DNA from: Ascidia mentula
Lineage: Eukaryota > Chordata > Ascidiacea > Phlebobranchia > Ascidiidae
Assembly (NCBI GenBank): GCA_947561715.1
Contig: OX387201.1
Coordinates: 15,948,001-16,012,000 of the forward strand
Direction: 5' to 3'
DNA length: 64,000 nucleotides
Part shown: positions 48,061 to 62,352 of the stretch, one piece after another
Position numbering within the stretch: position 1 is the stretch's first letter
Layout of the letters: each line of letters starts with the position of its first letter
Program-made: the position numbers and the translations under genes
Notes under the pieces: model-generated
What the model was told of the DNA's origin: nothing
The model's database searches: none
Seen by the model: the letters and a program-made list of their open reading frames with translations, nothing else

Positions 48061-51030
48061 TTAAGCACATTTATCTATTAATTCTTCACAATACCGCAAT
48101 TTATAATCTGAAACCTGCATCTTTTTATACAGATCATAAGCAAGTTCAAACTTTGTCAATGCCTCTGGTCGCCTCCCCAAATGCAGTAAACAACAACCAA
48201 TCGTGCAAAAGCTCTGTGCCCGATATTCCAAATCGGTTACGCAAAGTACCTCCAAACTATTTAGAGAATAGTGAAGCGCCTTCTCGAAGTAGCCAAGTTC
48301 CAAGCAGGTTGAGGCAAGCCATAAATTGCACACACCTATATCGTTTTGCGAATCATTTCGGCCGAGGTAAGTATATTGGCTCAGTGCATGTTTGAGGAAA
48401 TGCAACGCGCTGTAAAGTCTATTTAGTTTGTAGTGAAGAAAACCAAGCCAAAAGTAACAATCGGCTTTATGTTTGTTGCATTCAGGAGTTTTTCGTTCTA
48501 AGATCTTTACTAAAATTCCAAGAAACCTTTGAGCACTATCAAGACTGTTGCTCTCCATCAGTTCGTCCAATATGGTTTCTAAAGTTGAGATGAGTTCATC
48601 GTACCTCGAGATACTCGCTTCGATCCAAATATCAGCAGCTGTGACGAAACTTTCACAACTCAAGTCATGCTGGTGATTTTTGTAGTAGGAATATCCAAGG
48701 CCGAAATGACAAGATGCGATATCTTTCATGTAGGTTTCGCTGGAAGAACAACGGTTCTTTTTCAACACTTGTAATCGTGCCAAGGCCGAGGCAAAACATG
48801 AAATTGCCTGTTCGTTTGTACAGAGTTCTTGAAAACACTTGGCTTTGTTTATTTCGCACTTGGCAAGGTTGATTGCATTGAACTGAACAGCTCCCGTTCG
48901 AATCCTGATCTCAAATTGTTCAAAATGATTTAGAGCTTCTTTGTATCTTCCGTTTTGAGATAAACGTTTGGCCAACTGAAATTTAAGTTGGTTTTCTTTC
49001 TCCAAAGAAGTCGTTTGTTGCAATAATTCTTCAATTATTTCGATTTCTATTGCTTTGTAATGTCTGTGCTCTGGGTGGCTGGTCTTGGAGGCCTTCCGGA
49101 AGACAACATGGGCAACTGCAAATATTGAAAAAAAAGTTATATTGAGCACATTTTCCGTTAGATTTGATACCAATATATGAATTTGATCGAATATTAAAAT
49201 ATACGTAAACTATTCGGTGTAATTTAAACACTACGTATGTTCAGTCTGCAACATCCCTACTCTACACACGACAAGTCTACAAATCCTATGACACGAAAGG
49301 AGGTGTATCTTTTGATGTAATTCACCTTCAAGCCCAATGCAACAGTTGGGGCGTTTCCTAATCTTCTCGTACACTTCGCATGCTTCACAATATCTTTCCA
49401 AGTTTGCAAAACAATAAAACAAGGTGTGGAGGCAGAAAAGTTCGTCGTCATGTTCACTACATGTTCTTCGGCCTTTCAACAAAGCACAACCTTCTGCTAT
49501 TGCTTTATCATAACATTTTAGCCAATATAATATAGCCAACTTGCTTAACCTTCCAAGTTCAGAACCACCTTCAAGAGCAGTATTATCACAGGAACGTTTA
49601 ACCAAGGATTGTAATGTCAAAGCCGTTTCAAAATACCTGACCACGTTGTCTTGCCCCAACATCTCTACAAGCGAATCGCTCACAATATCATACTGGCCTT
49701 TGCGTTTTGTGTAAACGCGCAAACGTAATTCGCACGCCAAAGATAATGCAAACAAAATGTCCTCCATTAGGGATTGATTGATGACGTTTATCTCAAACAA
49801 TTTGCGCGCTATGTCAAAGGACGACTGTGCGGCCAGCCTGTGGATTCTACCCAGTGCAGCAACAAACAAGCTCGTACTTCGGTAGACCAAACGTTTAACA
49901 TCAAATATTTCTGTTTGGTGGAAAGAGGGTAAAGTTGTCAAGGGATTAAAATTATTAATGTCAGCATCTAAACTTGCTGCAATACGGCCAAGGTCACCAA
50001 TCAGCGCTTTACTTTTAAGGCCATCTCGGTATAACTCATAAACAGCTTGTGAACAGGACACAAAGCATGTGCTTTCAAGCACTTCGGCTAATCGATAGCC
50101 GTTTTTCAAAGATTCGTCATTGTCCAAATATTTCAGCATGTGTGACACTGGTTTAATGAGCTCTGTTCTCCAATGTTTGTTTTCTGTTTCCATTCTTCCC
50201 AAGGGAAATTTCGATGCGTGTGGCATCATTCCATCAAAAGATACACCTCTTGGTGTGTTATCGTCAAAAAACCAATTATTCTCTTCACATTTCTGATCGT
50301 TTAGGTAAGGTAGCGAAGCACTTGGAATGATGGTTTCTCCAAAGTTGATTACAGTTAAATGAAAAATAACTGACACCCATCTAAAATACTCCAGTATTTC
50401 TTCATAATCATCTCTCCCGTATACATTGTCTTGCAATAGATATGCATGTTCAAAATCAGAATACGGAGTAATCTCACTCATAGCAAGGGATCCCATACCA
50501 ATAAGTGCATATTCGCATGGACATGATCCTACAACTGATATACTATACTCCATAATGTCAGACATAAGTGATTTGTATTCATACGTTATTAATAATTGTA
50601 GTTTTTCCAAACTTTCGGCTCTGGATCTCACGGCGTTTCCGCCTAAAATCTCAAGTTCTTTCAGGCGTGACGACGTATTTTTCCTCATCTGGTCAATAGT
50701 TTGCACAAAATGTTGTGATTTTTCAATCAAATTATGTTGATGTACATTAGCATTTGTAAGTTTCAACGTGAGGCCGCAAAGGTCGGCAAGACATTCTTCA
50801 TATACTTCCTCACTTGCTGGATCTCTGACAACGGCTGCATTTAACAATACTGCGCTTCTGATTAAACATATCTTCTGTTCATGTTTGCAGTCACATTTTT
50901 CAGCCAGTATTTTGTACTCTCTGCCCAATCTAAACAACACATTTGCACACTGCAGTGGATCTTGCTCTCTTCCATGTTTTCCACACATGGTTCTCAATTC
51001 AGCAGAAAATAATTTGATGTCTTCAGACAT
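48061..51030 (-). CDS. NTase-TPR gene, copy F (intact)
   Basis: Exons 51030-49326 (1705 nt) and 49115-48061 (1055 nt), 919 aa, intron 210 bp. Domain plan as in copy A. Distinctive residues include an acid-poor loop (RRTCSEHDDE, where A has KRRYNDDDDE at about 520-530), the TPR joint ECNKHK, and SCSQAVYELY in place of SGSQAVYELY. Perfect CRE-like site 149 bp upstream. Confidence 0.92.
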
Positions 51031-53617
51031 TGTTTTTATGACCTATCCAAAATTCTTGTAATCAGATTCGGTTTAGCCCAAAGCTGATACACGCTGCTGT
51101 TACAGCAACTAATATTATATTTACTTCCCTGTTTATCATCGAAGTGACTGGATCACAAAACAAAACAAAGCAGAGCAGTGACGTCAGTATAGCTAGAATG
51201 TGTGGGTAGATACTTTAACCTTATCACGGAAGAACAATGGAGATTTCCCCGGTTCAGACGTGGAATGTTTATAGCATTTATGACATGTTTGCTGGAAATA
51301 TCATTCTTTCCGAACTAAAATAGTTATCTAGGCATTACACAGGGTTATTTTAAAACCAAGCAAAACATCTTACTTTAACGAAAGGGGTTGCAGCCGATGC
51401 CCTGCACCAGGGCTTATGAATATCAAAATGGACTCACAAACTTGCATCCTAAAGCTTTTCAGCTGGCATGGATTTTTAAATGATTTAAATATACATCTAT
51501 TTCCTGTCCTGTGGTAAATCCGGCACTGGGTGGTGCAGAACATAAATTCACACTAAACACGAAAACTGAAACCACTTTTATCACAATCAACACACACCAT
51601 TTGCATTTTTACATTTCTCTCATGACTATCACTTTCTTCTTAACGCTCTGAATCTTTTTGTAAAACAGAATCTACCTGTGAGCGCGTTATTGGTGGGTTT
51701 CTACACCCCTGTTTGAAGGTCAAATAACACTTGAAAATGCATATAGTTCCATGTAGGTCCAACTTGATAAAGGATATGGGTCACGTCTATCCTTACCACA
51801 GGATACATTGCCCTCTCAGCCATAAGTGATAAATATGTTCTCTTCTACAGTTTAAACTTATTTGCGGTAAACATGTAATCAGTCAGACAACTCTCGTTAG
51901 CAACTAGAAGCGCAAAGGAACCGAAAGTGGTTTAAGAATGTCAGAAAGCACCCATGTTTGTCGAAATTTAAATCATTTTATTACCCAGAGAAAATCCTAT
52001 ACCAAGCAAAGTAAACACAAACCTTGTGATTTTAAAACGCAACCGTTTTGTCATAAAAACGTTGTGTTGTGGCGGGTGCTAGATAGCGTGTCTTTTATTG
52101 ACTGCCCGTCGCAAGATTCACCTCCTTTTTCGAGAGCCACGCTTCAATCAGTTCAAGGGTGGCATCCGCCACATTACTCCTCCCCAGAAGCGGGATGCTG
52201 TTTTTTTTTTTTGACGCCCTCTTTTACGAACTTGCCCAACACAGGTACCGGTTTGGAGCAGTCGACTATAGCAAGTTTAAAGCGATTTAATGGAAACAGA
52301 TTGTCCAACACCTTAAATGTATATCACAAAATACTTTTCGTGACGAGCACACACTTTAAAAAGACCTTCATACGGTGGCGAAACTGGGGCAAGATATCCA
52401 TCTTTACGCACGAGAACACATGTGCAATTGCGTAACAAAAATGTCACAAATACACGAATGCGACAATGTTTTTACCACTGAACCATCAAGATAAATTGTG
52501 ATGATTATTTTTGCTGATGTTAGTGGCTCTCAAACGATTCATCTAACAAGATTACAAATCATTCGTACCTCTAATTCCCACTTAAATATACACAGATCCC
52601 GACTAAAGGAGTCTGTTGCACTCATCACAGTTTTACGTCACGGAGTATACAAGTTCGTCACTTCTCGTACCTCCAAAACAGCAACCAAATCCGGAAAACG
52701 ACGGAGATAAGAGAGTTTCCTACAGTGTCTGAAAACAAATTGTGGGCACTCTGGGCAATTTAATAAATTGTGAGGACCATTGATAGAATAAAATGTGCCG
52801 GTGCGAGGTAGATCACATTAAATTCTGGTGAAGTCCAGTCTTTACAATGGAAAATCCTTAGTTTCCAATTCAACGATCTTATAATTACAAAGCTAATTTA
52901 TCAAGCAAATCCTTTTAAATGTCAACCGTTAAGGGCTATTTCATGATGCAATGTAAATTGTTTTCTCAACTCTGGGCTGCCTGTGGTGCAGTTGTGTTTG
53001 GTCAATCATTCTATTCTATTTCTATTGGTTGCCAGGTAAACTGCTGATGCAAAAAGAATTCAGAAGTTAAACGTTGCCTGCCTCGGCATAATAACGGCAT
53101 AATTTAAGAAAATACAAGTGTTTAGTGGTGCCTTGCACAAACAATGTCGTTCGTGAGCCATGTTTGCTATTCATGGGTCCCCACACTGGTATGGGCCCTG
53201 CATGGTGCGACGCAATGGGGTGTCTTTAATACATACAATGAGATCCATTCTTTAAATAAGATTGCAAACTTCTTCTTATCCTTGTATTATAATCGCAAAT
53301 CAATGGTAGTTTGTAAAAAAACAAAACAACAAGATGTGTGTGGAATAATGTCCATACTTGCGATCGATTCAATATTATTGCACATGGAGGCAGATAACCA
53401 CACATCAGATGTTTTGTGCAAGGTACTTTTGAACACAAACACAACCAATCGGAAATAATACGAATGAACACAAAACGATAAAAGTGAAATTGATCAGATT
53501 TTGCTAAAATTAAAATGTATATCCATGAAGGAGCTCTTCGGAAAAGGATATATGTATAGACAGAGTTGCCTCCTAACATTATGGAATATTGGACTTGTGA
53601 TTTAATATTAATTAAGC
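51031..53617. repeat. Type 2 spacer between copies F and G
   Basis: Same layout as the E-F spacer. The terminal-exon copy at 52311-52095 has a T12 run where the E and H spacers have T8, which shifts its frame. The signal-like exon near 51595-51490 is frameshifted near its start. The GGTCC/GGACC hairpin found near 19133, 31373 and 47371 is missing. Confidence 0.72.
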
Positions 53618-53759
53618 CAGGGTTTCTCAACGGCCTTGAGGAACGTGGTCTGCATGAGTCTTTTGCTTGTCGTCTGCGTATTTGTATATGAGCGGGAGCC
53701 ACAGGTCCAGGGGCATTGATGTAGAGCCCCACAAAGCCATAAAATGTTGAGAAAGCCCG
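53618..53759. mobile_element. hAT-like MITE, copy G
   Basis: Same element, closest to copy F in sequence, directly beside the stop codon of copy G. Confidence 0.7.
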
Positions 53760-53761
53760 AC

Positions 53762-56732
53762 TTAAGCACATTTATCTATTAATTCTTCACAATACCGCAA
53801 TTTATAATCTGAAACCTGCCTCCTTTTATACAGATCATAAGCAAGTTTAAACTTTGTCAATGCCTCTGGTCGCCTCCCCAAATGCAGTAAACAACAACCA
53901 ATCGTGCAAAAGCTCTGTGCCCGATATTCCAAATCGGTTACGCAAAGTACCTCCAAACTATTTAGAGAATAGTGAAGCGCCTTCTCGAAGTAGCCAAGTT
54001 CCAAGCAGGTTGAGGCAAGCCATAAATTGCACACACCTATATCGTTTTGCGAATCATTTCGGCCGAGGTAAGTATATTGGCTCAGTGCATGTTTGAGGAA
54101 ATGCAACGCGCTGTAAAGTCTATTTAGTTTGTAGTGAAGAAAACCAAGCCAAAAGTAACAATCGGCTTTATGTTTGTTGCCAAAGCGAGTTTTCCGTTCT
54201 AAGATCTTTACTAAAATTCCAAGAAACCTTTGAGCACTATCAAGACTGTTGCTCTCTATCAGTTCGTTAACTATGTTTGTTAAAGTTGAGATGAGTTCAT
54301 CGTACCTCGAGATACTCGCTTCGGTCCAAATATAAGCAGCTGTGACGAAACTTTCACAACTCAAGTCATGATGGTGATTTTTGTAGTAGGAATATCCAAG
54401 GCCGAAATGACAAGATGCGATATCTTTCATATAGGTTTCGCTGGTAGAACAACGGTTCTTTTTCAACACTTGTAATCGTGCCAAGGCCGAAGCAAAACAT
54501 GAAATTGCCTGTTCGTTTGTACAGAGTTCTTGAAAACACTTGGCTTTGTTTATTTCGCACTTGGCAAGGTTAAATGCATTGAACTGAACAGTTCCCGTTC
54601 GAATCCTGATCTCAAATTGTTTAAAATGACTTAGAGCTTCTTTGTATCTTCCGTTTTGACATAAAAGTTTGGCCAACTGAAATTTAAGTTGGTTTTCTTT
54701 CTCCAAAGAAGTCGTTTGTTGCAATAATTCTTCAATTATTTCGATTTCTATTGCTCTGTAATGTCTGTGCTCTGGGTGGCTGGTCTTGGAGGCCTTCCGG
54801 AAGACAGCATGGGCAACTGCAAATATTGAAAAAAAATTATATTGAGCACATTTTCTGTTAGATTTGATACCAATATATGAATTTGATCGAATATTTAAAT
54901 CTACGTATATTATTCTGTGTACAATTTAAACACTACATATGTTCAATCTGCAACATCCCTACTTTACACACGACAAGTCTACAAATCCTATGACACGAAA
55001 GGAGGTGTATCTTTTGATGTAATTCACCTTCAAGCCCAATGCAACAGTTGGTGCGTTTCCTAATCTTCTCGTACACTTCGCATGCTTCACAATATCTTTC
55101 CAAGTTTGCAAAGCAATAAAACAGGGTGTGGAGGCAGAAGAGTTCGTCGTCATCTTTACTACATGTTCTTCGGCCTTTCAACAAAGCACGACCTTCTGCT
55201 ATCGCTTTATCATAACATTTTAGCCAATATAATATAGCCAACTTGCTTAACCTTCCAAGTTCAGATCCACCTTCAAGAGCAGTATTATCACAGGAACGTT
55301 TAACCAAGGATTGTAATGTCAAAGCCGTTTCAAAATACCTGACCACGTTGTCTTGCCCCAACATCTCTACAAGCGAATCGCTCACAATATCATACTGGCC
55401 TTTGCGTTTTGTGTAAACTCGCAAACGTAATTCGCACGCCAAAGATAATGCAAACAAAATGTCCTCCATTAGGGATTGATTGATGACGTTTATCTCAAAT
55501 AATTTGCGCGTTATTTCAAAGGACGACTGTGCGGCCAGTCTGTGGATTCTACCCAGTGCAGCAACAAACAAGCTCGTACTTCGGTAGACCAAACGTTTGA
55601 CATCGAAAAATTCTTTTTGGTGGAAAGAGGGTAAAGTTGTCAAGGGATTGAAATTATTAAAGTCAGCATCTAAACTTGCTGCAATACGGTCAAGGTCACC
55701 AATTAGCGCTTTACTTTTAAGGCCATCTCGGTATAACTCATAAACAGCTTGAGAACCAGACACAAAGCATGTGCTTTCGAGCACTTCGGCTAATCGATAG
55801 CCGTTTTTCAAAGCTTCGTCATTGTCCAAATATTTCAGCATGTGTGACACTGGTTTAATGAGCTCTGTTCTCCAATGTTTGCTTTCTGTTTCCATTCTTC
55901 CCAAAGGAAATTTCGATGCGTGTGGCATCATTCCATCAAAAGATACACCTCTTGGGGTGTTCTCGTCATAAAACCAATTATTCTCTTCACATTTCTGGTC
56001 GTTCAGGTAAGGTAGCGCAGCATTTGGAATGATGGTTTCTCTAAAGTTGATTACAATCATATGAAAAATAACTGACACCCATCTAAAATACTCCAGTATT
56101 TCTTCATAATCATCTCTCTCGTATACATTGTCTTGCAATAGATATGCATGTTCAAAATCAGAATACGGAGTAATCTCACTCATAGCAAGGGATCCCATAC
56201 CAATAAGTGCATATTCGCATGGACATGGTCCTACAACTGATATACTATAATCCATAATGTCAGACATAAGTGATTTATATTCATATGTTATCAATAATTG
56301 TAGTTTTTCCAAACTTTCGGCTCTGGATCTCACGGCATTTCCGCCTAAAATCTCAAGTTCGTTCAGGCGTGACGATATATTTTTTCTCATGTGGTCAATG
56401 GTTTGCACAAAATGTTGTGATTTTTCAATCAAATTATGTTGATGTATTTTAGCATTTGTAAGTTTCAACGTGAGGCCGCAAAGGTCGGCAAGACATTCTT
56501 CATATACTTCCTCACTTGCTGGATCTCTGACAATGGCTGCATTTAACAATACAGCGCTTCTGATTAAACATATCTTCTGTTCATGTTTGCAGTCACATTT
56601 TTCAGCCAGTATTTTGTACTCTCTGCCCAATCTAAACAATACATTTGCACACTGCAGTGGATCTTGCTCTCTTCCATGTTTTCCACACATAGTTCTCAAT
56701 TCAGCAGAAAATATTTTGATGTCTTCAGACAT
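53762..56732 (-). CDS. NTase-TPR gene, copy G (intact)
   Basis: Exons 56732-55028 (1705 nt) and 54816-53762 (1055 nt), 919 aa, intron 211 bp. An in-frame ATG at 56741 (MKT before MSED) would add three residues; the shared start is preferred. It is a mosaic. The 5' flank and NTase core resemble A (DYSISV, GPCPCEY), while intron and C-terminus resemble F. The TPR4-5 joint combines the RFG of E with the YFWLGFLH of F. CRE-like site 203 bp upstream. Confidence 0.92.
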
Positions 56733-59105
56733 TGTTTTCATGACCTATCCAAAATTAGTGAAATCAGATTTCACTATCTGCACCATATTACAGCTTTAAT
56801 TGAAAACAAATCCCAAAGCCTGATGTTACCTGGTAGCTCCTGCTGTTACCTGGTAGATTATAAGGCAACTAATGTTATGCTTACTTCCCTGTTTATCATG
56901 GAAGTGACTGGATCACAAAAACTAAGCAGAGCAGTGACGTCAGTATAGATATAATGTGTCAAGATGGAATACACTTTTTACATTTGAAGTATGACTGTTG
57001 ATAAAAACAGAAACTTTAAACTAGGTATGGTGATAAACTTACCTTAGAATACTTAAAACTTGACAAAAACAGTTGTCATTGGATGTTATTTAACAGCAGC
57101 AAACTCATAGTTTGGGAACTCAATTTCCAAGTAATCCTATTTCTGTTTACTAATTAAACTATTTAATGCCTGTTTTCTACGATCTTGCAAAATAAATGCT
57201 GATCCCATTATAAACTATCAGTAGATCACAAGAAATTGTGTCGTTTTGTCTGAAGTAGCGGTTTCATGCCCCACGAACGACGGAGGTTCAGCCATTGCGC
57301 TGCACCCGGGCCCATGAATAGCAATATTGACCCACGATCACTATTGTTCACTTTGAAATGAAAGAATTTCTATTGTAAATCTGAGCTCCACCTATATCAA
57401 CATGCGCACACCAGAAAAAAGGTTCTCGGGAATTTTATTTCTCACAATGGCGGTTTAGCTATTTGCTTCAAATGCGCAGCAACAAGGTAAGCTCGTACAT
57501 TCACCACAGCTGCTTCCTAGTCTAACTCTAGCAACATTAAATAAACCATTTAGAAATGAAAGCAAAACTCAAGATCAATTCGTTTGTGGCTGAAATACTA
57601 GTCGAAGCGCCACAAAAAAAAACGCTGCATGACTCACGCGAGTTTAGCGCCAACAGTTTCGCGTCACGTGTTTTGCAATTTATCTGCCAGTAGACTTAAC
57701 CCTTCAGTGCGAACATAACTACATCCTGTGCACGTGAACTTAATTTTACGTTTTTATGTAAATATTCAGGGGACAAACGTTGTTGATTTGGACAAGGCAA
57801 ATAATCCAGTTTATACTTGCCACCAAATATATCCAGGAATCAAGAAAGACCACGTGCGTTTCAAGAGGAGAAGCTTTATTACAATTACACCACCAGCATC
57901 GTAACAAACGAATTGCAAATAGTTTTAATAACGAAAAGAAAGTGGAAAATTTACAAGCGCAGAGAGGGTGATAATTGTACACAACATGATACACTGTCAG
58001 TTGATGACCATCCACATAACAAAGGCCTTCATCATTCTGTCAGGATTCATTTCCTTGAAGAAATTCTCGCACAATTTGTACAGAACGGGATTTTCTTTTC
58101 TTCGCACAATCGCCTCGGCAAAGTACGAAACCGTTTAACTGCGAAGATTGCTAAGCAACTCTGCGTCATCTAGTGGTGGTACAGGAGCGATGGCGAAAAT
58201 ATCGAAATACATTATGTCCGCTGCTTCTCGGGCTGTAGGTCTCTGCGCAATTACAATTCAGTGTAATGAATAAGGGTGGATTATTATAATACACATGAAA
58301 AAAAGACAAATTTTAAGTGATTTACTAATTAATATGATAAAACTTTTTAGCCAAAGAAAGTGAATCACAATACCTCAATGGTTTATTTGCGGCTCGAAAG
58401 TTGGTTGATTAAAAGCTATTCTTACTTCATTAGAGTTCTTCCAATAGATTTTAGTGTGAATTGTTTTTTTGCGTTTCTGAGAAACAACGAAACGCATTGT
58501 GTGACGTCATATCAATGAAAATAAACCTTGGCAGGGTCAACACTGAACAAACTGCGGGCAAGATTTTTAACCGTTCTCGATGCATTGACATCAGTTAAGT
58601 CGGGGAGATCCAGTAAACAAGTAAGTTTCCAGTAAACAACGTCGTTCGAGACCCCTGTTTGCTATTCAAGGGTCCCAAAACTGATATGGGACCTAGGCGC
58701 CGTAATGAGGTGTCATTATATACAATGGGAGCCATTCGTTAAATAAGATTTCAAACTTCTTTGTAACCTTGTATTATAATCACAAATGAATGGAAGTTTG
58801 TCGAAAAACGAAACAGCAAGATGTGTGTGGAATAATGTCAATACTTGCGATCGATTCAATATTATTGCACATGGAGGCAGATAAGCACATTTCAGATATT
58901 TTGTGCAAGGCACGTTTGAACCCAAACACAACCAATCGGAAATAATACGAATGAACAGAATACAAAAAAGTGAAATTGACAAGATTTTGCAAAATTCAAA
59001 TGTATATGCATAAAGAAGGGCTTCGGAAAAGATATATGTATAGACAGAGTTAATTGCCTCCTAACAATATGGAATATTTGACAGGTGATTTGATATTATT
59101 TAAGC
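56733..59105. repeat. Type 1 spacer between copies G and H
   Basis: Almost a copy of the A-B spacer, including the 5' flank and the kinase-like exon region (about 58240-58000). That exon now has an in-frame stop and other changes, so only the A-B version is open. Confidence 0.8.
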
Positions 59106-59248
59106 CAGGGTTTCTCAACGGCCTTGAGGGAGCGGGGTTTGCATGAGTCTTTTGCTTGTCGTCTGAGTTTTTGTATATGAGTGGGAGCCACAGGTCCAGG
59201 GGCATTGTTGTAGGGGGCCACAAAGCAATAAAAGGTTGAGAACCACTG
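59106..59248. mobile_element. hAT-like MITE, copy H
   Basis: 143 bp with ends CAGGGTTTCTCAAC and GTTGAGAACCACTG, an almost perfect 14-bp inverted repeat and the best preserved copy. Confidence 0.78.
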
Positions 59249-59250
59249 AC

Positions 59251-62200
59251 TTAAGTACACTTGTCTATTAATTCTTTACAACGCCGCATTTTATAATCCG
59301 CAACCTGCCTCCTTTTATACAATAGGCAAGTTCAAGCTTTGTCAATGCCTCTGGTCGCCTCCCTAACAGCAGTAAACAACGGCCAATCGTGCAATAGCTC
59401 TCTGACCGATAGACCAAATCGGTCACGCAAAGTACCTCCAAACTATTTAGAGAATAGTGAAGCGCCTTCTCGAAGTAGCCAAGTTCAAAGCAGGTTGAGG
59501 CAAGCCATAAATTGCACTGACCTATATCGTTTTGCGAATTATTTCGGTCGAAGTAAGTATATTGGCTTAGTGCCTGTTTGAGGAAATGCAACGCGCTGCA
59601 AAGTCTATTTAGTTTGTAGTGGCAAAAACCAAGTGCAAAGTAACAATCGGTTTTATGTTTTTTGCTAAAGCCTTCAGGAGTTTTTTGTTCCACGCTCTTT
59701 ACTAAAATTTCAAGAAACTTTTGAGCACTATCAAGACTGTTGCTCTCTATCAGTTCGTTGACTATGGTTGTTAAAGTTACAACGAGTTCATCGTAACTCG
59801 AGATACTCGCTTCGATCCAAATATCAGCAGCTGTGACAAAACTTTCACAACTCAAGTCATGCTGGTGATTTTTGTAGTAGGAATATCCAAGGCCGAAATG
59901 GCAAACTGCGATATCTTTCATGTAGGTTTCGTTGGTAGAACAACGGTTCTTTTTCAACACTTGTAATCGTGCCAAGGCCGAAGCAAAACATGATATTGCC
60001 TGTTCGTTTCTGCAGAGTTCTTGAAAACACTTGGCTTTGGCTATGTCGCAACAGGCAAGGTTGATTGCATTGAACTGAACAGTTCCCGTTCGAATCCCAC
60101 TCTCAAATTGTTTAAAATGGTTTAGAGCTTCTTTGTATCTTCCGTTTTGAGATAAACGTTTGGCCAACTGAAATTTAAGTTGGCTTTCTGTCTCCAAAGA
60201 AGTCGTTTGTTGCAATAATTCTTCAATTATTTCGATTTCTATTGCTCTGTAATGACTGTGCTCTGGATGGCTGGTCTTGGAGGCCTTCCGGAAGACAGCA
60301 TGGGCAACTGCAAATATTAAAATAAAACTTTTGAGAAAACAAAAATTGTACATGCCTTCAAAAATTTCTCTGGATAAAGTCCATTGAATGTTTTTCTCTC
60401 ATTTTCGAGTCCCAACATTTAATGACGTCATTGTAGCTCTTACTTTACTACATTGTAGCGAAGCGCATTTATTGACCTTTTCGTCGAGTTTCTCTTATTT
60501 CGTTATTTGTTTACTCGTGGAGTAAATCTACGTATACTAGTCGGTGTAATTTAAACACTTTAGGGTTCAGTCCGCAACATCCCTAGTTTACACATGACAA
60601 GTCTGCAAATCGTATAACACGAAAGGAGGTTTATCTTTTGATTTAATTTACCTTCAAGCCCAATGCAACAGTTGGGGCGTTTTCTAATCTTCTCGTACAC
60701 TTCGCATGCTTCACAATATCTTTCCAAGTTAGTAAAACAAAAAAACAGGGTGTGGAGGCAGAAGAGTTTGTCGTCATCATCGTTATATCTTCTTTTGCCT
60801 TTCAACAAAGCACGACCTTCTGCTATCGCTTTATCATAACACTTTAGCCAATATAATATAGCCAACTTGCTTAACCTTCCAAGTTCAGATTCACCTTTAA
60901 GAGCAGTATTATCACAGTAATGTTTAACCAAGGATTGTAATGTCAAAGCCGTTTCAAAATACCTGACCACGTTGTCTTGCCCCAACATCTCTACAAGCGA
61001 ATCGCTCACAATATCATACTGGCCTTTGCGTTTTGTGTAAACGCGCAAACGTAATTCGCACGCCAAAGATAGTGCAAACAAAATGTCCTCCATTAGGGAT
61101 TGATTGATGACGTTTATCTCAAATAATTTGCGCGTTATTTCAAAGGACGACTGTGCGGCCATTCTGTGGATTCTACCCAGTGCAGCAACAAACAAGCTCG
61201 TACTTCGGTAGATCAAACGTTTAACATCAAATATTTCTGTTTGGTGGAACGAGGGTAAAGTTGTTAAGGGACTGAAATTACTAAAGTCAGCATCTAAACT
61301 TACTGCAATACGCTCAAGGTCACCAATCAGCGCTTTACTTTTAAGGCCATCTCGGTATAACTCATAAACAGCTTGTGAACCGGACACAAAGCATGTGCTT
61401 TCGAGCACTTCGGCTAATCGATAGCCGTTTTTCAAAGCTTCGTCATTATCCAAATATTTCAGCATGCGTGACACTGGTTTAATGAGCTCTGTTCTCCAAT
61501 GTTTGCTTTCTGTTTCCATTCTTCCCAAAGGAAATTTCGATGCGTGTGGCATCATTCCATCAAAAGATACACCTCTTGGGGTGTTCTCGTCATAAAACCA
61601 ATTATTCTCTTCACATTTCTGATCGTTTAGGTAAGGTAGCGCAGCACTTGGAATGATGGTTTCTCCAAAGTTGATTACAATCAAATGAAAAATAACTGAC
61701 ACCCATCTAAAATACTCCAGTATTTCTTCATAATCATCTCTCTCGTATACATTGTCTTGTAATAGATATGCATGTTCAAAATCAGAATAAGGAGTAATCT
61801 CACTCATAGCAAGGGATCCCATGCCAATAAGTGCATATTCGCATGGACATGATCCTACAACTGATATACTATAGTCCATAATGTCAGACATGAGTGATTT
61901 GTATTTATATGTTATCAATAATTTCAGTTTTTCCAAACTTTCGGCTCTGGATCTAACGGCGTTTCCACCTGAAATCTCAAGTTCTTTCAGGCGTGATGAC
62001 ATGTTTTTCCTCATCTGGTCAATAGTTTGCACAAAATGTTGTGATTTTTCAATCAAATTATGTTGATGTACATTAGCATTTGTAAGTTTCAACGTGAGGC
62101 CGCAAAGGTCGGCAAGACATTCTTCATATACTTCCTCACTTGCTCGATCTCTGACAATGGCTGCATTTAACAATACTGCGCTTCTGATTAAACATATCTT

Positions 62201-62352
62201 CTGTTCATGTTTTCACATTTTTTAGCCAGTATTTTGTACTCTCTGCCCAATCTACACAATACATTTGCACACTGCAGTGGATCTTGCTCTCTTCCATGTT
62301 TTCCACACATGGTTCTCAATTCAGCAGAAAATAATTTTATGTCTTCAGACAT
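59251..62352 (-). pseudogene. NTase-TPR copy H, two 4-bp deletions
   Basis: Exon 1 is 62352-60652 (1701 nt, four short) and exon 2 is 60307-59251 (1057 nt, four fewer than A). The loss in exon 1 near 62214 removes part of the CDCKHE codons and shifts the frame after about 45 residues. The loss near 59320 removes GATC and replaces the last 24 or so residues with an unrelated tail stopping at 59268. Everything between is open, including the NTase motif and TPRs. An internal start could give an N-truncated protein of about 880 residues, but a pseudogene is simpler. Confidence 0.88.
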
